Part shown: positions 1 through 10,742 of the stretch, piece after piece | Layout: each line of letters opens with the position of its first letter | Numbering within the stretch: the first letter of the stretch is position 1 | The notes under the pieces: generated by a model | Seen by the model: the letters and a program-made list of their open reading frames with translations, nothing else | What the model was told of the DNA's origin: nothing | Databases searched by the model: none | Translations under genes and position numbers: made by a program | DNA from: Ustilago trichophora | Lineage: Eukaryota; Basidiomycota; Ustilaginomycetes; Ustilaginales; Ustilaginaceae | Length of the DNA: 64,000 nucleotides | Assembly (NCBI GenBank): GCA_900323505.1 | Contig: OOIN01000024.1 | Coordinates: 558,001-622,000, forward strand | Reading direction: 5' to 3'

Positions 1-2655
1 AGCCTCTCGACGCTTTCTCCCCCACTCTCGCTCAGGCTTCTCTACCTTCTCATCGTGGAAGAGGAGCAGATCGCAGCATCAAGGTCGCCTCGACCTGCCC
101 ATAGGCGCAAGCATCTCTCGACCATCTTGGAAGCGCTCTCGACCAACATCGATCTTCACCGTGACTTTGCAGAGCAACACGTCGACATTCAACTCCGTGG
201 ACGTCTTGCTGCCACCCTCTCCCGTCTTGGCTCCACAGATGCTGCTTTTCGCCAATTGCAATCGCTAGCACACCAAGCTTCTCCATCAGACCAGGACCTC
301 TTCATCGATCCACGCCCTTTCGACCAGCTCTTATCGGCCCTCGCCAGACAGAACACAATTACTTTTCGTCGCCCCGAGTTTCTTCCCTCTCCCATTGACC
401 TCGTGCCATCTGCCATAGACGAAAATCAGCCTATTCTTCGAGCCCTGCGTCTCACCTTATCAGCTCAGGTTCAAGCATCCAAGGCCAATGTACACAAGTG
501 TCTTCAAGCCTTGGACTCGGCGACGCTGTGGTGGCTCTTACCTTACGAGCTCGATGGTAGTCCAAATGGCTCTAGGCAGCTCCCCGATGACCGTTACCCT
601 CTCAAGACAAAGTGGCATCCTTGGCAAAGCTCTGCTGATGGCGCGCCCATCTCGCAAGATTTTCTCGATTCTTTCGCCGAACGAGTCGCTCTCGTACTTG
701 CTCAACGCGGCATCCTACAGCCCGCCCTGCACATCTTCGATAGCCTCTCAACTTCGAACAACAGCAGCGACAACGGACAACAATCTTCCGCCAACGTTCC
801 TGACCACGATCTCTTCACTGTGGTTCTAGAACAGCTGGCTGAACGTATGTATTCAAATACCGTCGCAGATGCTCCCAAGTCTCTGGATACCCATAGAGGC
901 CTCTCTTCGGACCTCCACTTGGTCATCAAGGTCTACAGCATCGCGCATTCCATAGGTGTCGATCTCGATTCCAGACTCAACCAAGCAGTCATCAAGGCAT
1001 TCGCTTCTTGCTTGCCTACAGCCATCGTCAACCTTGGCCCTGCAAGAGCTCGTCACACCAATGTCAAGTCTCACATTGCGCAACGGAATGAGCAGCATGG
1101 CAGTCGACAAGCTTTGCAAATCTATCTCCGCCGTTTTTCAGGCATGATCCTTGCGCAGGATCCCGACTTGAGCAATGGCAGTCTCAGCTTTCCTTCTCAA
1201 GCCACCCTCCTCGGACTCCACATGCGCACACGTGACTATACTGCCTCGAAACGTCTTTACCAGCTCATTCGTCTCCGCGAGCCCACCCGAGAACTTTGGT
1301 CAGATGATCCCCAAGCCGCCTCGCTCGCTCGTTCAGCGCTGCATCCTTTGGCTGCACCAGACCACGGCACCTTCATGTGGCTCTTTGCCGAAAGCCTTCG
1401 TTCTGCACCTAAACCCTTCTTCGCGGTGCGGCTCTACTTGGACTGGCTGGCGAGTGGCAATACGCTCCCCTCTAGCCTCATCGCCATCTTCATACAAGCT
1501 TTGCTGCGTGCTGGTCACACCACCATCGCCCAGCGCGTCTTCCATGATTTGCGAGAGGAGCGTGTATGGCTGCCTGCTCGGCTTGCTCGCAGTTTTGTCA
1601 CCTCGTTTGCAGAGACTGGTTATCCAGACGTTGCCATCGAAATGGCCTGTACCGCCGCAAGCAACGCAGCTGCTACGACTTCCTTCCAAAGGATTGGTGC
1701 CGATGCCGATGGAAGCTCGTACGATCGTGATGCCTGGCTTCTCACTTCTACGCTCAACTTGATCAGCATCGCCCTGGATCGGTCGAGTAGAATTCTGTCT
1801 CAGCAGCACGATGCCGATTTGCATCACAAACTGCTCCGCCTCTTTGACGAGTTTCGGTTGGGTCTCACCCATCATCTGTTCAGCACACTGTCTCCATTCA
1901 GACATTACGACGCACCGCAGGCGAAGACCAGGAGCCAAGTGACGCTCCAAGATGTCCGAATGGCCTACAATGCCATCGTGAGAGTAAGACTGTCCGCAGT
2001 GATGGATGGCATCCAAGACTTTACAACGCTGGAGGGACAAGAAACGAGCATGGCCATGGATGCTGTCGAATCCTCACGTTCACATATCGAAGCGCTCTTC
2101 AGCGAGCTGACTGACCTCGGCGTCGAGCTTGACAGCGATTCGTGGACCCTGCGACTCACAGCATCCCTACACGCCTGCCTCAACGCTCCCACTAGGGCAG
2201 AGCAACAAACGAGAATGGACGAGTCGCTTCGACTATACGAGCAAGCATCGAACCAGGTCTACCGGAATGATGGCCCGCTGCAACAACTTGCGCAGGGGTC
2301 CCCTGCAGATCGCTTCGATGCCTTGGCTCCTATTGAGGAGGAACCACTTCAAGTGAGATTGCATCCGGCAGTGGTCGCTGCTCTTATCGATGCCTGTCGC
2401 CGCTGCAGCCGCCTCGAGTCCGGGCTTCGTGTCTATCAACTGTATATGCGACGAAGCGCGTCCCATGTACAAGTCGAACGGGCGCGCTTGATGCTTCTCG
2501 CCGCTCTGGCTGAAACCAAAATATGGCGCAAAGAGCTAGAACGTCTCCAGTCCCACGACAAAACAGCTTTCAAGTTCAACGAGCGCTTTGTTAGGCAGCT
2601 CGAAGCGCTGTCAGATGCTGCTACCGGACTAAGATCGGCATCGAGCGCCACCTGA
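1..2655 (+). CDS. Hypothetical helical-repeat (PPR-like) protein, 5' truncated
   Basis: The frame is open from the first base of the window, and the first in-frame methionine-like start (GTG at 55) has coding sequence before it, so the true start lies upstream. At least 884 residues are present, ending in TGA at 2653-2655. The protein is almost entirely helical in character, with leucine- and alanine-rich stretches and repeated helix pairs. Near residue 790 a segment beginning LHPAVVAALIDACRR resembles pentatricopeptide (PPR) repeats of fungal mitochondrial RNA-binding proteins. I see no catalytic motif and no clear Pfam signature. No intron is needed. A PPR-type organellar RNA factor is the best guess; another alpha-solenoid is possible. 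That the gene is real is clear from its length and codon use. Confidence 0.75.
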   Translation, partial: SLSTLSPPLSLRLLYLLIVEEEQIAASRSPRPAHRRKHLSTILEALSTNIDLHRDFAEQHVDIQLRGRLAATLSRLGSTDAAFRQLQSLAHQASPSDQDLFIDPRPFDQLLSALARQNTITFRRPEFLPSPIDLVPSAIDENQPILRALRLTLSAQVQASKANVHKCLQALDSATLWWLLPYELDGSPNGSRQLPDDRYPLKTKWHPWQSSADGAPISQDFLDSFAERVALVLAQRGILQPALHIFDSLSTSNNSSDNGQQSSANVPDHDLFTVVLEQLAERMYSNTVADAPKSLDTHRGLSSDLHLVIKVYSIAHSIGVDLDSRLNQAVIKAFASCLPTAIVNLGPARARHTNVKSHIAQRNEQHGSRQALQIYLRRFSGMILAQDPDLSNGSLSFPSQATLLGLHMRTRDYTASKRLYQLIRLREPTRELWSDDPQAASLARSALHPLAAPDHGTFMWLFAESLRSAPKPFFAVRLYLDWLASGNTLPSSLIAIFIQALLRAGHTTIAQRVFHDLREERVWLPARLARSFVTSFAETGYPDVAIEMACTAASNAAATTSFQRIGADADGSSYDRDAWLLTSTLNLISIALDRSSRILSQQHDADLHHKLLRLFDEFRLGLTHHLFSTLSPFRHYDAPQAKTRSQVTLQDVRMAYNAIVRVRLSAVMDGIQDFTTLEGQETSMAMDAVESSRSHIEALFSELTDLGVELDSDSWTLRLTASLHACLNAPTRAEQQTRMDESLRLYEQASNQVYRNDGPLQQLAQGSPADRFDALAPIEEEPLQVRLHPAVVAALIDACRRCSRLESGLRVYQLYMRRSASHVQVERARLMLLAALAETKIWRKELERLQSHDKTAFKFNERFVRQLEALSDAATGLRSASSAT

Positions 2656-3965
2656 TAGATGCTCCCGAGCTACATGTGCGGCGGCCTTTTCGCCGTAGAC
2701 CTGCAGTGTATCCTCATTCTTGTACAATAGAGAAACAGTATGAATTTCGCCAAGATTCGCTCTGCAGGCGCTACTTATGAGCGTGCGCCGTGACAGCAAA
2801 ATAAAGTCGAAATAATTTGATCCATCTTGACGCCAAAGCTTTCGGTTTATGCCAACGTGGGAATTCCACCCAAAGTAACATCAATGTTCTGGCCCGGCTT
2901 CTTGCGGATGTCAGCTCGCGGTTAAGCCATTTGAATGGACCGGAATGAGGCGCGGCAATGCTTGAGCGCAGCATTCGCCTGTCGACAACGCTGCGCTCTT
3001 CATCCGCAGAGGGCTTCGACCATGAGAGCACACGAAAAAAGGGTTGGCTCGACAAGGTCTGCCTCGCGGCACAGTGGGTGAGTTATGACGAAAGAGGCTT
3101 GCTTTCCGAGCGTCTTTTACAGCTTCTACAGTGTATTGCCGACAGCAAAGCCGTAGACTCGATCCGGCCTTCCGAAGCGACGAAGTCATGCCGAATCGCG
3201 TCCGACCAAGGGCCATGGCACTTCGAGCGATCATTTCATGTCACGGAGCGGCGACGAGCTTTCGAACACCATCATCAAGAGAAGTATTCTCAACTCAACT
3301 TGGGGATCTTGAATACGTTTTGTGCTACCAGCGGGTGAATCCGCAATGCGAGTGTTCCTAGACTGCATCGTCCCACACAGTATGTCTGCACGAGAGTGGT
3401 CGTGTCTACACGGATTTGGTCGGGCTGTCGAGTGGGAAAGGAGGGCTCTAGAGAGAGTCAGGGCCCCATGATTCACCTTGACCAACTTATTTGGCGCTTC
3501 TTGATCAACGTCAACGCCGATAAGCTCAGCCTGCATAGCCTCGCATACTTGGCGGCCCTGAAAAGCCAGGTAATCTGCCCCTCATTTGGGGACACATGAG
3601 CCTGTCCATATTTCAACCCAAAGTCGCTTTGCATCTACGCCTTCATCGCCTCGCGTGCCAACGTTAATCTTTTTTGAGCAGTCAAGCCACGAAGCTTGCC
3701 AAAATTGGCCGAAGTTTTTCGAGTTTCGTCCATCTCATACTGCTCATACTCCGGAACGACGCTGCTTGGCACAGATCTTGGCTGCTGCTTCATCGATACT
3801 CTCACTATGCATCACAGCGACGGGAATGGAGACAAGCGAACCCCGTGCCCAGGTGTGCCCACAGATTTCATACAGGTTCCTGCAAGCTCCCCAAAACCCA
3901 GACGCATTGGTAAATTCGCCGGTGACTCTTATAAGAGCGTACCGCGGCTGCCATTGGAGCAAGAC

Positions 3966-3986
3966 TTTTTTTTTTTTTTTTTTTTT
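3966..3986. repeat. Poly-T tract
   Basis: An uninterrupted run of about 21 T, read directly from the sequence. It lies in intergenic DNA and its length is likely to vary between strains or assemblies. Confidence 0.9.
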
Positions 3987-4786
3987 CTCGTGCAAGGCCA
4001 TGTGCGCAAACGAGTATGACTTCATTTGTAGCAACACAGTGTCTCATAACTTTCTTCGAAGAAGCGTGGGACGCAAAAAGTGTAAGCACACTTGACAGTC
4101 GGGATCGGGTTGTCAGGCCCTCTGTTCTGCAGCATATGCGAGCAATCATCAAGATCGAGCTCGGGAAGAAACCATAAAACAAAACAGCAGACACCTGCTC
4201 ACCACGAAAAGACAATGCTTCCGAAGACGAAGGAGCTTGAAAGTCGGGCTATCTCTCCTAATTGGCGCGGTTGACGGTGACAAAAGAAAACCAAGAAATC
4301 TTTACCTTTAACCTTTCCCAAAATTCAAAGCACACTTCTTTCATATGGTCGAGAGCCCAATACAGCAATGCAGGCTAGCTGCAGGATGCATGAGAATGAA
4401 ATCGCCGGCGGCGGCGGCTAAGACGACATCTTCTCAAAGCAGGCTCATCCGACGTCCCGCCCGCGCCAGTCTGTGCGCCTTTGTACAGAACATGCAAAAT
4501 GTCTCTTTTGGACAATGTCTCTGACAGACACACACACACAAAGAGAGAGAGAGCATATGACCCAAGATGAAAGAGCAACGGCGGCGAGATCCAGAATTTC
4601 TGCATACTACTGCCACATAGCCGATCAATGCAATTGTCACTTCAGGTGGGGGGTTTTCGAACTTGGGGTGTTGTTGTCTTTTTTACGTCTCTTGACGCGG
4701 AGTTTAGATGTCGCGAGATGTACATCTTGTGGGATAGCCGCTGCAGCGAAGATCACCGCAGCTCGGTTATCTAGGCAAAAGGGGTG

Positions 4787-4793
4787 TATAAAG
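4787..4793 (+). promoter_or_regulatory. Possible TATA box of the Zn2Cys6 gene
   Basis: TATAAAG lies about 190 bp before the ATG at 4981, with a pyrimidine-rich leader (4880-4970) between them. The position is plausible for a fungal core promoter, but this rests only on the motif and its spacing. Confidence 0.35.
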
Positions 4794-4980
4794 ACCAGTC
4801 AATGATTGGAGGTCCTTCCAATCGTCAGAACAGCTGTCAACCGTATCTAGCTGAAACCGATACGCATGTCGACAGGGTTTCTTTTTGTATCCGCCTTTCC
4901 ATCCACACCTTCCGTCTCCACACTTTTGCTTTTTCTTCTCTTTTCGCCACTGTCTACGTTGATAGGCTTGGTAACTCGTA

Positions 4981-6670
4981 ATGTTTCGCCATGACGCTGC
5001 CGTCCAGCCTGAAGGTGAAGACTTTGATCGTATCGAAAGTCCCTCGGGTGGGGGGCTCGACATGGCTTCGACCACAGCGAGTTGGTCGCCAGCCCTCTCG
5101 CCTAGAGCCCACTCGTTCGACTCTATAGCGACCCATCGACCTCAACAGCCGATTTTGCCCTCTACAGCCGATATTCAGCGACGCAGCAACTCTCCTCACT
5201 CCTCCTCCTCCGCCCGTATCGCCTCTCCGCTACCACCTCAGCCTCAAGCCATCCTCAACATGAACGCCATCCAAGCGCAAGCCGAAAGGCTCGAGATGCA
5301 GACACGCAGAGACATGGAAGAGGCGCAACGCCAGGCCGAACGCCACTTTGAAGAGATGCTCGACAGCAAGGGCTTTCGTGTCACGCATGCATGCGAGCAT
5401 TGTAGGCAGAGAAAGGCCAAGGTCAGTCTCGCTTTTCCCCCTCACCCCCACGATCTGTCTGTCTCGAAAATCAAAGATGACCCTATCTGACATTTCAAAA
5501 CATAATTCTTCGTGGACAAAACAGTGCTCGGGACAACAACCGTGCCAGCGATGCGCTAAGCAAGGCATTCTTTGCGTCTATTCCAAGCACGATCGAAAGG
5601 GAAAGATGTTTGGGTCAATGCATAGCTTTGTTGATGTGCCATCGCAGTCGTCTTCTTCGAGGCATTTGATGCATGGCGTTTCGACGCTGGCGGCTAATGT
5701 AGGTCCGATGCGGCCGGAGAAGCATCGCGAGCTGAGACATGCAAATCTGGCCATGCCGTATGGGTTGAGGAGGAATACCGCTCCCAACTTGCCTCTTGCT
5801 CACGTTCCTGCAACGCGAGAAGCCTCGTCATCGTCCTCCAATGCACTGCCACCGCCTCCGCCACCACCACCACTTGTAGCCTCGAGCTCGATGCCACTGC
5901 TACCATCTCCCATTCCAAGAGAGATGCGCGGGGTGAGCCTGTACCACGGTAGTTCCCAGAAGCAGCAGCAGCAAGGAGTGCCGCCGCCATTGCTCCGACC
6001 AACACCATTACGATTTAGTAGCAACTATAATACTGGTGGTGGGGAAGAAAGGCCAATCGTCACCACCGACGCGTCTTTGGAAGCGTTTCCTTATGCACAG
6101 CAATCCCAGTCTCCGCACCTCGATCGAGCGTTGACCATAGACTCGGCTCATCAGCCCACTCCAACCCACTACTCTGCTTCTTGTTCTTCTGGTGAGGTGC
6201 AGTTCAAATACAGCAGTTTGCCCAACCGATCCTTTGGACCTTCTTCAGAAGTTCCACGTGAGGCTGGCACGATGGCGCCGTCGTCTTCGACGATGACGAC
6301 GATGTTGGGAGAATGGTGGACCAACGAGCATGTGGCAACTGCGTCTTCGGAAGGGCAGAGAAATGTTGCGCCTGGTTATCGAAGCGCGCTCTCAGACCAG
6401 CAACAACAGCAACAGCAGGATATGGACCCTTTGGTAGTACAACAAAGTGCAAGACATGGAAGCTGGTCCACCGACGGAGGACTGTCTCAACAGAGTCGTC
6501 ATGGAAGTCTTTCAACCGAAGGAGGACTGTCTCACATCAGCGATCCTCCAAGACCCGAGACCGTCGCAACACCGTTTGAATCGCATCTCAAATCAATAGA
6601 GCACCAAAGTAGTCGTAGAAAGAGACTCTTGGAAGAAACGTACACAAGTCACGATCAAGACCAAACCTAG
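4981..6670 (+). CDS. Zn(II)2Cys6 transcription factor, one intron
   Basis: This is a fungal binuclear zinc-cluster DNA-binding protein of 528 residues. Two exons (4981-5421 and 5525-6670) are joined across a 103-bp GT-AG intron (GTCAGT...AACAG). Without splicing, the first exon reads into a stop and the cluster is incomplete. After joining, the cluster has the canonical spacing C-x2-C-x6-C-x5-C-x2-C-x6-C at residues about 139-166, starting CEHCRQRKAK and followed by a basic linker KHDRKGK. A short predicted coiled region rich in Q, E and R lies just before the cluster, which is unusual because the dimerisation coil normally follows it. The rest is low complexity: a proline run near residue 260, a Q run near 445, and a repeated Ser/Gly-rich segment. 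I see no fungal_trans middle domain. Target genes are unknown. Confidence 0.88.
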
Positions 6671-7134
6671 CATGCTCCCACTTCGTACCTCGACACCTTC
6701 CTCGAAAAATCACTTTGACTCGAGATTCTTGTACCGCCATCTCAACCTCCCTTTTATTTTTTTGTTCCGAGTCTTGTCTAACCTATTTTCTGTAGTGCCA
6801 AATCAGCCCATTCGAGCTAAGGATTCTTTTTGCAAAGTTGCTGGGATGTATTGAGGCAAAATTGAGACACCAAATTAATCCTTCTGAAGCCCAAAATTGC
6901 ATGTCTCCTACTTGTTGTCCCCCTTGTTTGACGGGGGTGATGCATGCAGAAGCTTGATCGGCTTTGTTCACTGGTTACTTTGTATGGTTTGCAACCATAC
7001 GGAGCGTCGCTGCGTCGTCGGTGTCGAGTGGGAAAGCCTCTTCTCCTGACTCTGTTGCGTTACGCTGCGCGATTCGACTTTGTGAACAAACGTGCCGACT
7101 CATTTTTTTTTCTCACACACATGCTACTCGTTGT

Positions 7135-7135
<1 letters not shown>

Positions 7136-7177
<42 letters not shown>
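7136..7177. repeat. Poly-A tract of about 42 nt
   Basis: An uninterrupted run of A. It is long for a random fungal homopolymer and could be the tail of an old retroposed sequence, but the DNA before it shows no recognisable element or coding match. Confidence 0.9.
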
Positions 7178-7179
<2 letters not shown>

Positions 7180-8125
7180 TGTGAGTTTTGCTTGCGAGAC
7201 CGTTTGGTTTCGGCTCACCCACCACTCTGTGGGGGGGAGTTGGATCGTGGAGATTGTGGGTTGTGATCTGAACCGTGGGGTACAAGACAGCGCGATGGAA
7301 GCTTTGCTATTGATACTGCCCCGGCCTCCTAGAGAGACGACGACATTGCGAAAATTTTCAAGCTTATCGTGGCACAAACCAGAGAGGCGCTCAACTGAAT
7401 GCAAAATTGGATTGTCATGCTCAACATCATATCAACTTGAACGACTGAAGCTAGCTAGCGATGGCAATGGACGAAAAGAGCAAGAGCAAATTTTGTAGGG
7501 TCGTACATGGACGCCTTTTGTATATTTATCATTCTGTCTGTTGTGCTAGTGGTGGCTTGGGAGATGGTCGCATCTGGCTTGCTGGCAGGCTTGCTGGCTG
7601 CAAAGGGATGAATTTGGACTTGTTGTCAAAAGGGGTCAACAGCGAAGCAATCAAAAAATGTATGCGGTACGAGCAAGCGGACTTTGATTGGCATTTTCTT
7701 GTCATAACTCTGGCCATGTATCCAAGAGCATTGACATCGTTGACGAATGATGCCGAAATGCTATCTGATCGGCACGCGAGCCCGTGACTCAGTAGCGGAT
7801 GTAATGATTTGGGAGGATTTCTTGTCGTCGCTGTGTTGTTGTTGTTGTCGTCGTCTTGTGCGAATCTTCCATCAACTGTGCCTCGTTGCTGGCGAATGAT
7901 AGCGGACATCGATGCTTTGATCGTTTGGAGTAGTATCACTGGGCAAGCGTGTTGCCTGCTCTTGTATTAGTCAGCGTGAAAAATGCCGCTACCAAGCTGT
8001 GACAGAGAATTGAGACTATAAACACATACATCTTCACGAGAGATATTCACCAAAACCATCTAAACAAGGCCTCACAAAACCGCTTCGTTGAATTTGCCAC
8101 TGTGAGACAATTCCCGCCGACCGAG

Positions 8126-8129
<4 letters not shown>

Positions 8130-8173
<44 letters not shown>
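8130..8173. repeat. (CT)22 microsatellite
   Basis: A perfect dinucleotide run about 250 bp past the stop codon of the minus-strand acyl-CoA synthetase gene. It is followed by an A-rich segment (8212-8250). Confidence 0.9.
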
Positions 8174-8176
<3 letters not shown>

Positions 8177-8425
8177 ACCCATCCTCACGCACGACAAGAT
8201 TTAGGGGAAAAAAATAGCTTCAAAAAAACAAAAACAAAACAAAACAAAAGAGAAAGGAGAGGTATCTCCACCGATCGTCTTCGGTGGTTACAAAACAAAA
8301 TAAGAGATTGTCGACAAGGATCAAGAACAGGCTTAACTACAGGTCAAGTAGGAACAGGATCAAAAAAATTGGCTGGAAGAAAAGGGGGAGGGTGGGTATT
8401 GTTTCGATAGGCTAAAGAATCACTC

Positions 8426-10742
8426 TTACATGTAAACACGCTTGATCTCACCCTCGTACTTCTTGATGATATCCTTTCGGCTCAACTTCTGTGCGGCGGT
8501 CATGGCGAGTTCCTCTGGTACGAGGAGGACCGTATAGAGCATTTCCAGATTCTTGAATCCCGCCTTTTTACCCACCTGGTTGACGTCTTCCATGACCATC
8601 TTGGCCACGTCTCGGTTCTTGCAGAGCTCCTCGAGGTCTCCACTAGCGCCCACTTTGGACGCAGCCGAGGTGAGATTGTCTTCTCGCGGGAAGATGATGG
8701 CCATGGGCTGTTTGGCGTCCGAGTTGGCATGGACGCAAATGTTGGAGACGAGGTTGGAGGATTTGTAGACACTCTCGAGACGTTCAATGGCAATGTATTC
8801 ACCACCGGAGAGTTTGACGAGATTCTTCTTGCGGTCAATGATGGAGAGGGTTCCGTTGGGGTTCCACTGACCAACGTCACCGGTGAGGAACCAGCCGTCT
8901 TCGAAGGACTCTTTGTTGACATCGTCGCGCTTAAAGTACCCCTTGGTGACGGCAGGGCCGCGGATGAGCACTTCGCCCTGAGGAGGGTCGTTAGTGGCAA
9001 AGTAGCCGGCGTCGGGAACGTCGCGGAGCTTGATCTCGATAGCGGGCACACAACCACCCGAGGGACCGTACGAGTAGAACTCGGGGGTGAGAATGGCAGT
9101 CATACCACACGACTCGGTGAGACCGTAACCCTGGAGCAAGAGCACAAGGGCGTTGTTGAGGAACTCCTGAGTCTCCTTGGACAGAGCAGCACCACCCGAG
9201 AGGGCAATGCGCAGACGACCACCAGTCTGGTCCTTGACGGCCTTGAAGACGACCGAGTCGACGACCGAGGTAAGGAGAGGCAGCTTGTTCTTTTTGATGG
9301 TCATGGCACCGTTGAAGACCTTCTGCTTCAACGAGCCTCCGGCGTTGACCTTGGAGAGAATACCCTTGCGGATGAGCTCCCACACGGCGGGGACACCGAT
9401 CATGATGCTGGGCCTAAAAGCTTTGATGTCACCGTCGCAGTTGCGTACCGAAGCCTGGGTGAGAGTTTTGACCTTACCGTAACCCATGGTTACTCCGACG
9501 TAGATCATGGTGCACTCGACGATGAACTCGAGAATATGGGCGAGGGGCAGGTAGGCGAGGAAAGTGTCATCGGGCTTGAGGAGGTCACCGACGTGAAGCT
9601 CGACGGCGGCAATCGAGGCGACGAGGTTACCGTGGGTGAGAATGACACCCTTGGGAGCACCAGTGGAACCAGAGGTGTACATGATGCAGGCAACGTCGTC
9701 GCGGGTGGGGAGGTTGGCCTCGGCGGGGTTAGCCTTGCCCTCGTTCCAGAGCTCCTCGATGGTGAGGACCTTACCTTGGCGCGACTCGAGCACCTGGCGA
9801 ACCTTGTTGAGGTGCTTGTCCTCGGGCTTGCCGTCGTAGATGACATACTTGACGGTGTCGGCCTTGTCAATGACGTTGGCGAGGGTGGGGAGAAGCTCTG
9901 CGTTGGTAAAGACACCGACGACCTCGGGCTCGGACAAAGAGTGCTGGAGACCCTCTTCTCCGAGCGTTTCGTAGGCGGTACAGAAGGGGATACCCTGACG
10001 GAAACAGGCGTGAGCCATGTTCTGCCAGTTGATGCTGCGATTCAGAAAAGCCAAGGCGAGAGGAAGAGAGTGAGTACCATTTTTTGAACGCAACCCTTCA
10101 GAGACTCGATTGCATCACCTCGCGAGAAGCTCCACCGTCAAGATGCATCCATCATACTGGTGATATTTTGGAATACTTACGCTGTGGCGGCATAAATGTT
10201 GAAACGAGTGTGCTTGGAAAGACCGAGGTTGACGAGACCGCTGGAAGCGTGCTGAATGCGCTCCTCGAACTCGTTGTAAGTGAGGTACTTGTAGTTGGAG
10301 AGTTCGTAGAATTGCCAAGTCTTCATTTCCTTGACTTCCTTGCCTTCGACCTTCTTGGTGACCTCCTTCTGTTCGTCGTGCATTCGGACTACGTCTCGCC
10401 AGCCCATGACGGGGCGGTTGGGGAAACCTAATTTTCAGCAAGAGAAGCAGCAGCAGTTGCAGAGGCGGAGTGCAGCAGAGCAAAGCATTAAAATCCGGAG
10501 AGAAAGCAAGAAAGCGATATGCATCAGTGATACGATTCGGCGTTTCGGCCAGCATTGTTGTGGTTGGCATTGCAGAATGGACGCTACTTACGTTCACGAG
10601 CCTTGAGGAAGACATCGGCCATCGTGTTGATGCCTTCAGCAGGACGCTCGAGGAGCTTGTCGGGCGCCCTGTAGGAGCGCCTGATCTTTGTCTCGCCCTT
10701 TTTGGCGGGGGTGTCGATCTCGACACTTGCAAGATTGGGCAT
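8426..10742 (-). CDS. FAA1: Long-chain fatty acid-CoA ligase (FAA1/FAA4 type)
   Basis: The enzyme activates long-chain fatty acids to acyl-CoA through an acyl-adenylate, feeding lipid synthesis, beta-oxidation and protein acylation. I read three exons: 10742-10592, 10427-10181 and 10034-8426. They are separated by GT-AG introns of 164 and 146 bp, and phases 1 and 2 match exactly. The product is 668 residues, close to yeast Faa1. The AMP-binding core YTSGSTGAPKG lies at about residues 252-262. The LPLAHILE block, the GYGLTES adenine-contacting motif and the late motif beginning GWFLTGD follow in order. The C-terminal KLSRKDI segment supplies the expected catalytic lysine. There is no transmembrane anchor or clear peroxisomal tag (it ends in RVYM). 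Strong codon bias suggests high expression. FAA1 and FAA4 cannot be separated from sequence alone. Confidence 0.93.

Larger units (their letters stand above)
2656..4980. other. Intergenic region, 2.3 kb
   Basis: I see no convincing gene on either strand; the open frames are short and carry no recognisable motif. The region holds a T21 tract at 3966-3986, a short CA/GA run near 4530-4550, and the presumed promoter and 5' leader of the Zn2Cys6 gene at its right end. Confidence 0.6.
6671..8425. other. Intergenic region, 1.75 kb
   Basis: It contains the 3' flanks of two convergent genes (the Zn2Cys6 factor and the acyl-CoA synthetase). I see no convincing coding sequence. It carries a long poly-A tract and a (CT)n microsatellite, and short open frames across these are low-complexity artefacts. 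Confidence 0.6.

Noticed and set aside
8102..8410. 102-codon frame across the (CT)n tract
   Set aside because: Most of it is a serine/leucine run from the microsatellite.
8729..10087. 452-codon antisense open frame over the acyl-CoA synthetase
   Set aside because: Same codon-bias artefact; the minus-strand enzyme has all its motifs.
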